Shown piece by piece: positions 24,914 to 25,582 of a stretch of 25,582 nt of DNA. How positions within the stretch are numbered: position 1 is the stretch's first letter; each line of letters starts with the position of its first letter. A program made the position numbers and the translations under genes. The notes under the pieces were generated by a model, which saw only the letters and a list, made by a program, of their open reading frames with translations, was not told the origin of the DNA and did not search any database. The DNA comes from Bacteroidales bacterium UBA1216 (GTDB lineage Bacteria; Bacteroidota; Bacteroidia; Bacteroidales; Paludibacteraceae), in assembly GCA_002309255.1 (NCBI GenBank), contig DBXI01000076.1:1-25582 (forward strand), read 5' to 3'.

Positions 24914-25582
24914 TTACTTCATATATTGAACGGTTAAATCATCATTGCATAACCGTAGTATTCCGGGTTGCGCGTTCTGATTATACCCCATGTCACTCAC
25001 CGTGTTATCTACGGCAAAGCATTGCTCAAATCCGCGATATACAATGTAACTCTGATTCTCACCAAAAATAACTTCCACCTTGTACCGTCCGGCATTAAGC
25101 GTATATCGAGGAATAACTAACTCTGCCGTATACATCCCTACCTTCGAATCCTTCTCTCCTTTTTCTCCAAACATCTGCCCCACTTTGGTCACTACAATGT
25201 CATCCAGCGTGCGGATGAGCAAGTTTACATCCAACATGGCATCCGGCTTGTAACACATAAACTGCAAGCGGAATTTCACACCGGACTCTATGTCAATATT
25301 CGCTTGCGGCTTGCACGGAAGGATCTCAAACGACTTGATACGCACCACATCATTACCCGGGGCTGCTGCCAAAACATTGAAGTATTGATTCTCTGCACTA
25401 CCTCCCTCACCAATGTAGCGATCTATCGTATCATTGATTCCTCCCATGTACTTCACTTGCCCTTTCTCTAACAATATACCTTTATGGCACAGAGACTTGA
25501 CACTTGCCATGTTATGGCTCACAAACAGCACCGTCCGGCCTTCGCCTTTGCTCACATCCTGCATCTTGCCGATGGCTTTCTT
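24914..25582 (-). CDS. wzt: ABC transporter ATP-binding protein, Wzt-like (partial, 5' end outside window)
   Basis: The last 222 residues of a longer protein; reading continues in frame to the window edge. The visible start KKAIGKMQDVSKGEGRTVLFVSHNMASV holds the ABC switch histidine (H23 of the visible part) in the form seen in polysaccharide-export ATPases, where Wzt proteins carry FVSHNMAAV. Walker A, Walker B and the signature motif lie outside the window. After a linker near GEGGSAEN, residues from about 75 to the end form a beta-rich C-terminal domain (GVKFRLQF, GMYTAELVIPRYTLNAGRYKVEV) as in the Wzt_C glycan-binding domain that recognises the terminal residues of O-antigen. It would work with a membrane partner (Wzm), not visible here. 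Confidence 0.82.
   Translation of the reverse strand, partial: KKAIGKMQDVSKGEGRTVLFVSHNMASVKSLCHKGILLEKGQVKYMGGINDTIDRYIGEGGSAENQYFNVLAAAPGNDVVRIKSFEILPCKPQANIDIESGVKFRLQFMCYKPDAMLDVNLLIRTLDDIVVTKVGQMFGEKGEKDSKVGMYTAELVIPRYTLNAGRYKVEVIFGENQSYIVYRGFEQCFAVDNTVSDMGYNQNAQPGILRLCNDDLTVQYMK

Larger units (their letters stand above)
2152..24916 (-). other. Polycistronic polysaccharide operon (visible part)
   Basis: Genes from the aminotransferase down to the GT4 at 2152 follow each other with gaps of at most about 18 bases, overlaps of 1, 8 or 19 bases, and ten 4-base ATGA stop/start overlaps (at 3264, 7030, 9202, 10200, 11348, 12121, 13206, 14972, 19623 and 23366). I saw no TTTG/TAnnTTTG promoter pair and no strong terminator in these gaps. 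The whole set is therefore probably one transcript starting beyond the right edge. Internal promoters inside coding sequence were not searched exhaustively. Confidence 0.75.

Overview
The window is one strand of a large surface-polysaccharide biosynthesis locus from a member of the Bacteroidota, most likely order Bacteroidales. Three things suggest this. A near-perfect Bacteroidetes-type promoter (TTTG, 20-nt spacer, TAACTTTG) lies upstream of the outer-membrane protein gene. The families present (EpsG-type polymerase, several GT32 and GT2 enzymes, FdtA/FdtB, polysaccharide pyruvyl transferases) are typical of capsule and O-antigen loci in this phylum. Strong Shine-Dalgarno sequences did not stand out. 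I cannot name genus or species. All 27 genes lie on the minus strand, so transcription runs from high to low coordinates.

Layout in transcription order. (1) 25582-22434: the C-terminal part of a Wzt-like ABC-transporter ATPase with a carbohydrate-binding-type tail, cut by the window edge; a DegT-family sugar aminotransferase; an FdtA/QdtA-type 3,4-ketoisomerase; and a FemAB/GNAT-like acyltransferase. (2) 22432-21590: a sugar N-formyltransferase. Together these predict a dTDP-3-amino-3,6-dideoxyhexose that is N-formylated or otherwise N-acylated. (3) 21586-13992: six GT2 glycosyltransferases, one pyruvyl transferase and one integral-membrane acyltransferase. (4) 13991-6368: three GT32-like glycosyltransferases, two GT4 enzymes, two more membrane acyltransferases and a second pyruvyl transferase. 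(5) 6352-2152: an EpsG-type polymerase, one GT2 and two GT4 enzymes. (6) 2143-1: a separate unit with its own promoter, encoding a beta-barrel/OmpA-like outer-membrane protein and a GNAT acetyltransferase, followed by a hairpin that may be a terminator.

From 24914 to 2152 no gap between genes exceeds about 20 bases, and ten junctions are 4-base ATGA stop/start overlaps. The stretch therefore looks like one polycistronic, translationally coupled operon of at least 23 kb whose promoter lies beyond position 25582. It encodes 14 glycosyltransferases, three acyltransferase-3 proteins, two pyruvyl transferases, one formyltransferase and one further N- or O-acyltransferase candidate. The product should be a long, heavily decorated, partly acidic glycan.

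No flippase, initiating phosphosugar transferase, chain-length regulator or rmlA/rmlB genes are in the window; they are probably upstream or elsewhere. No RNA genes, CRISPR arrays or insertion sequences were seen. No stretch over 300 bases lacks a gene.
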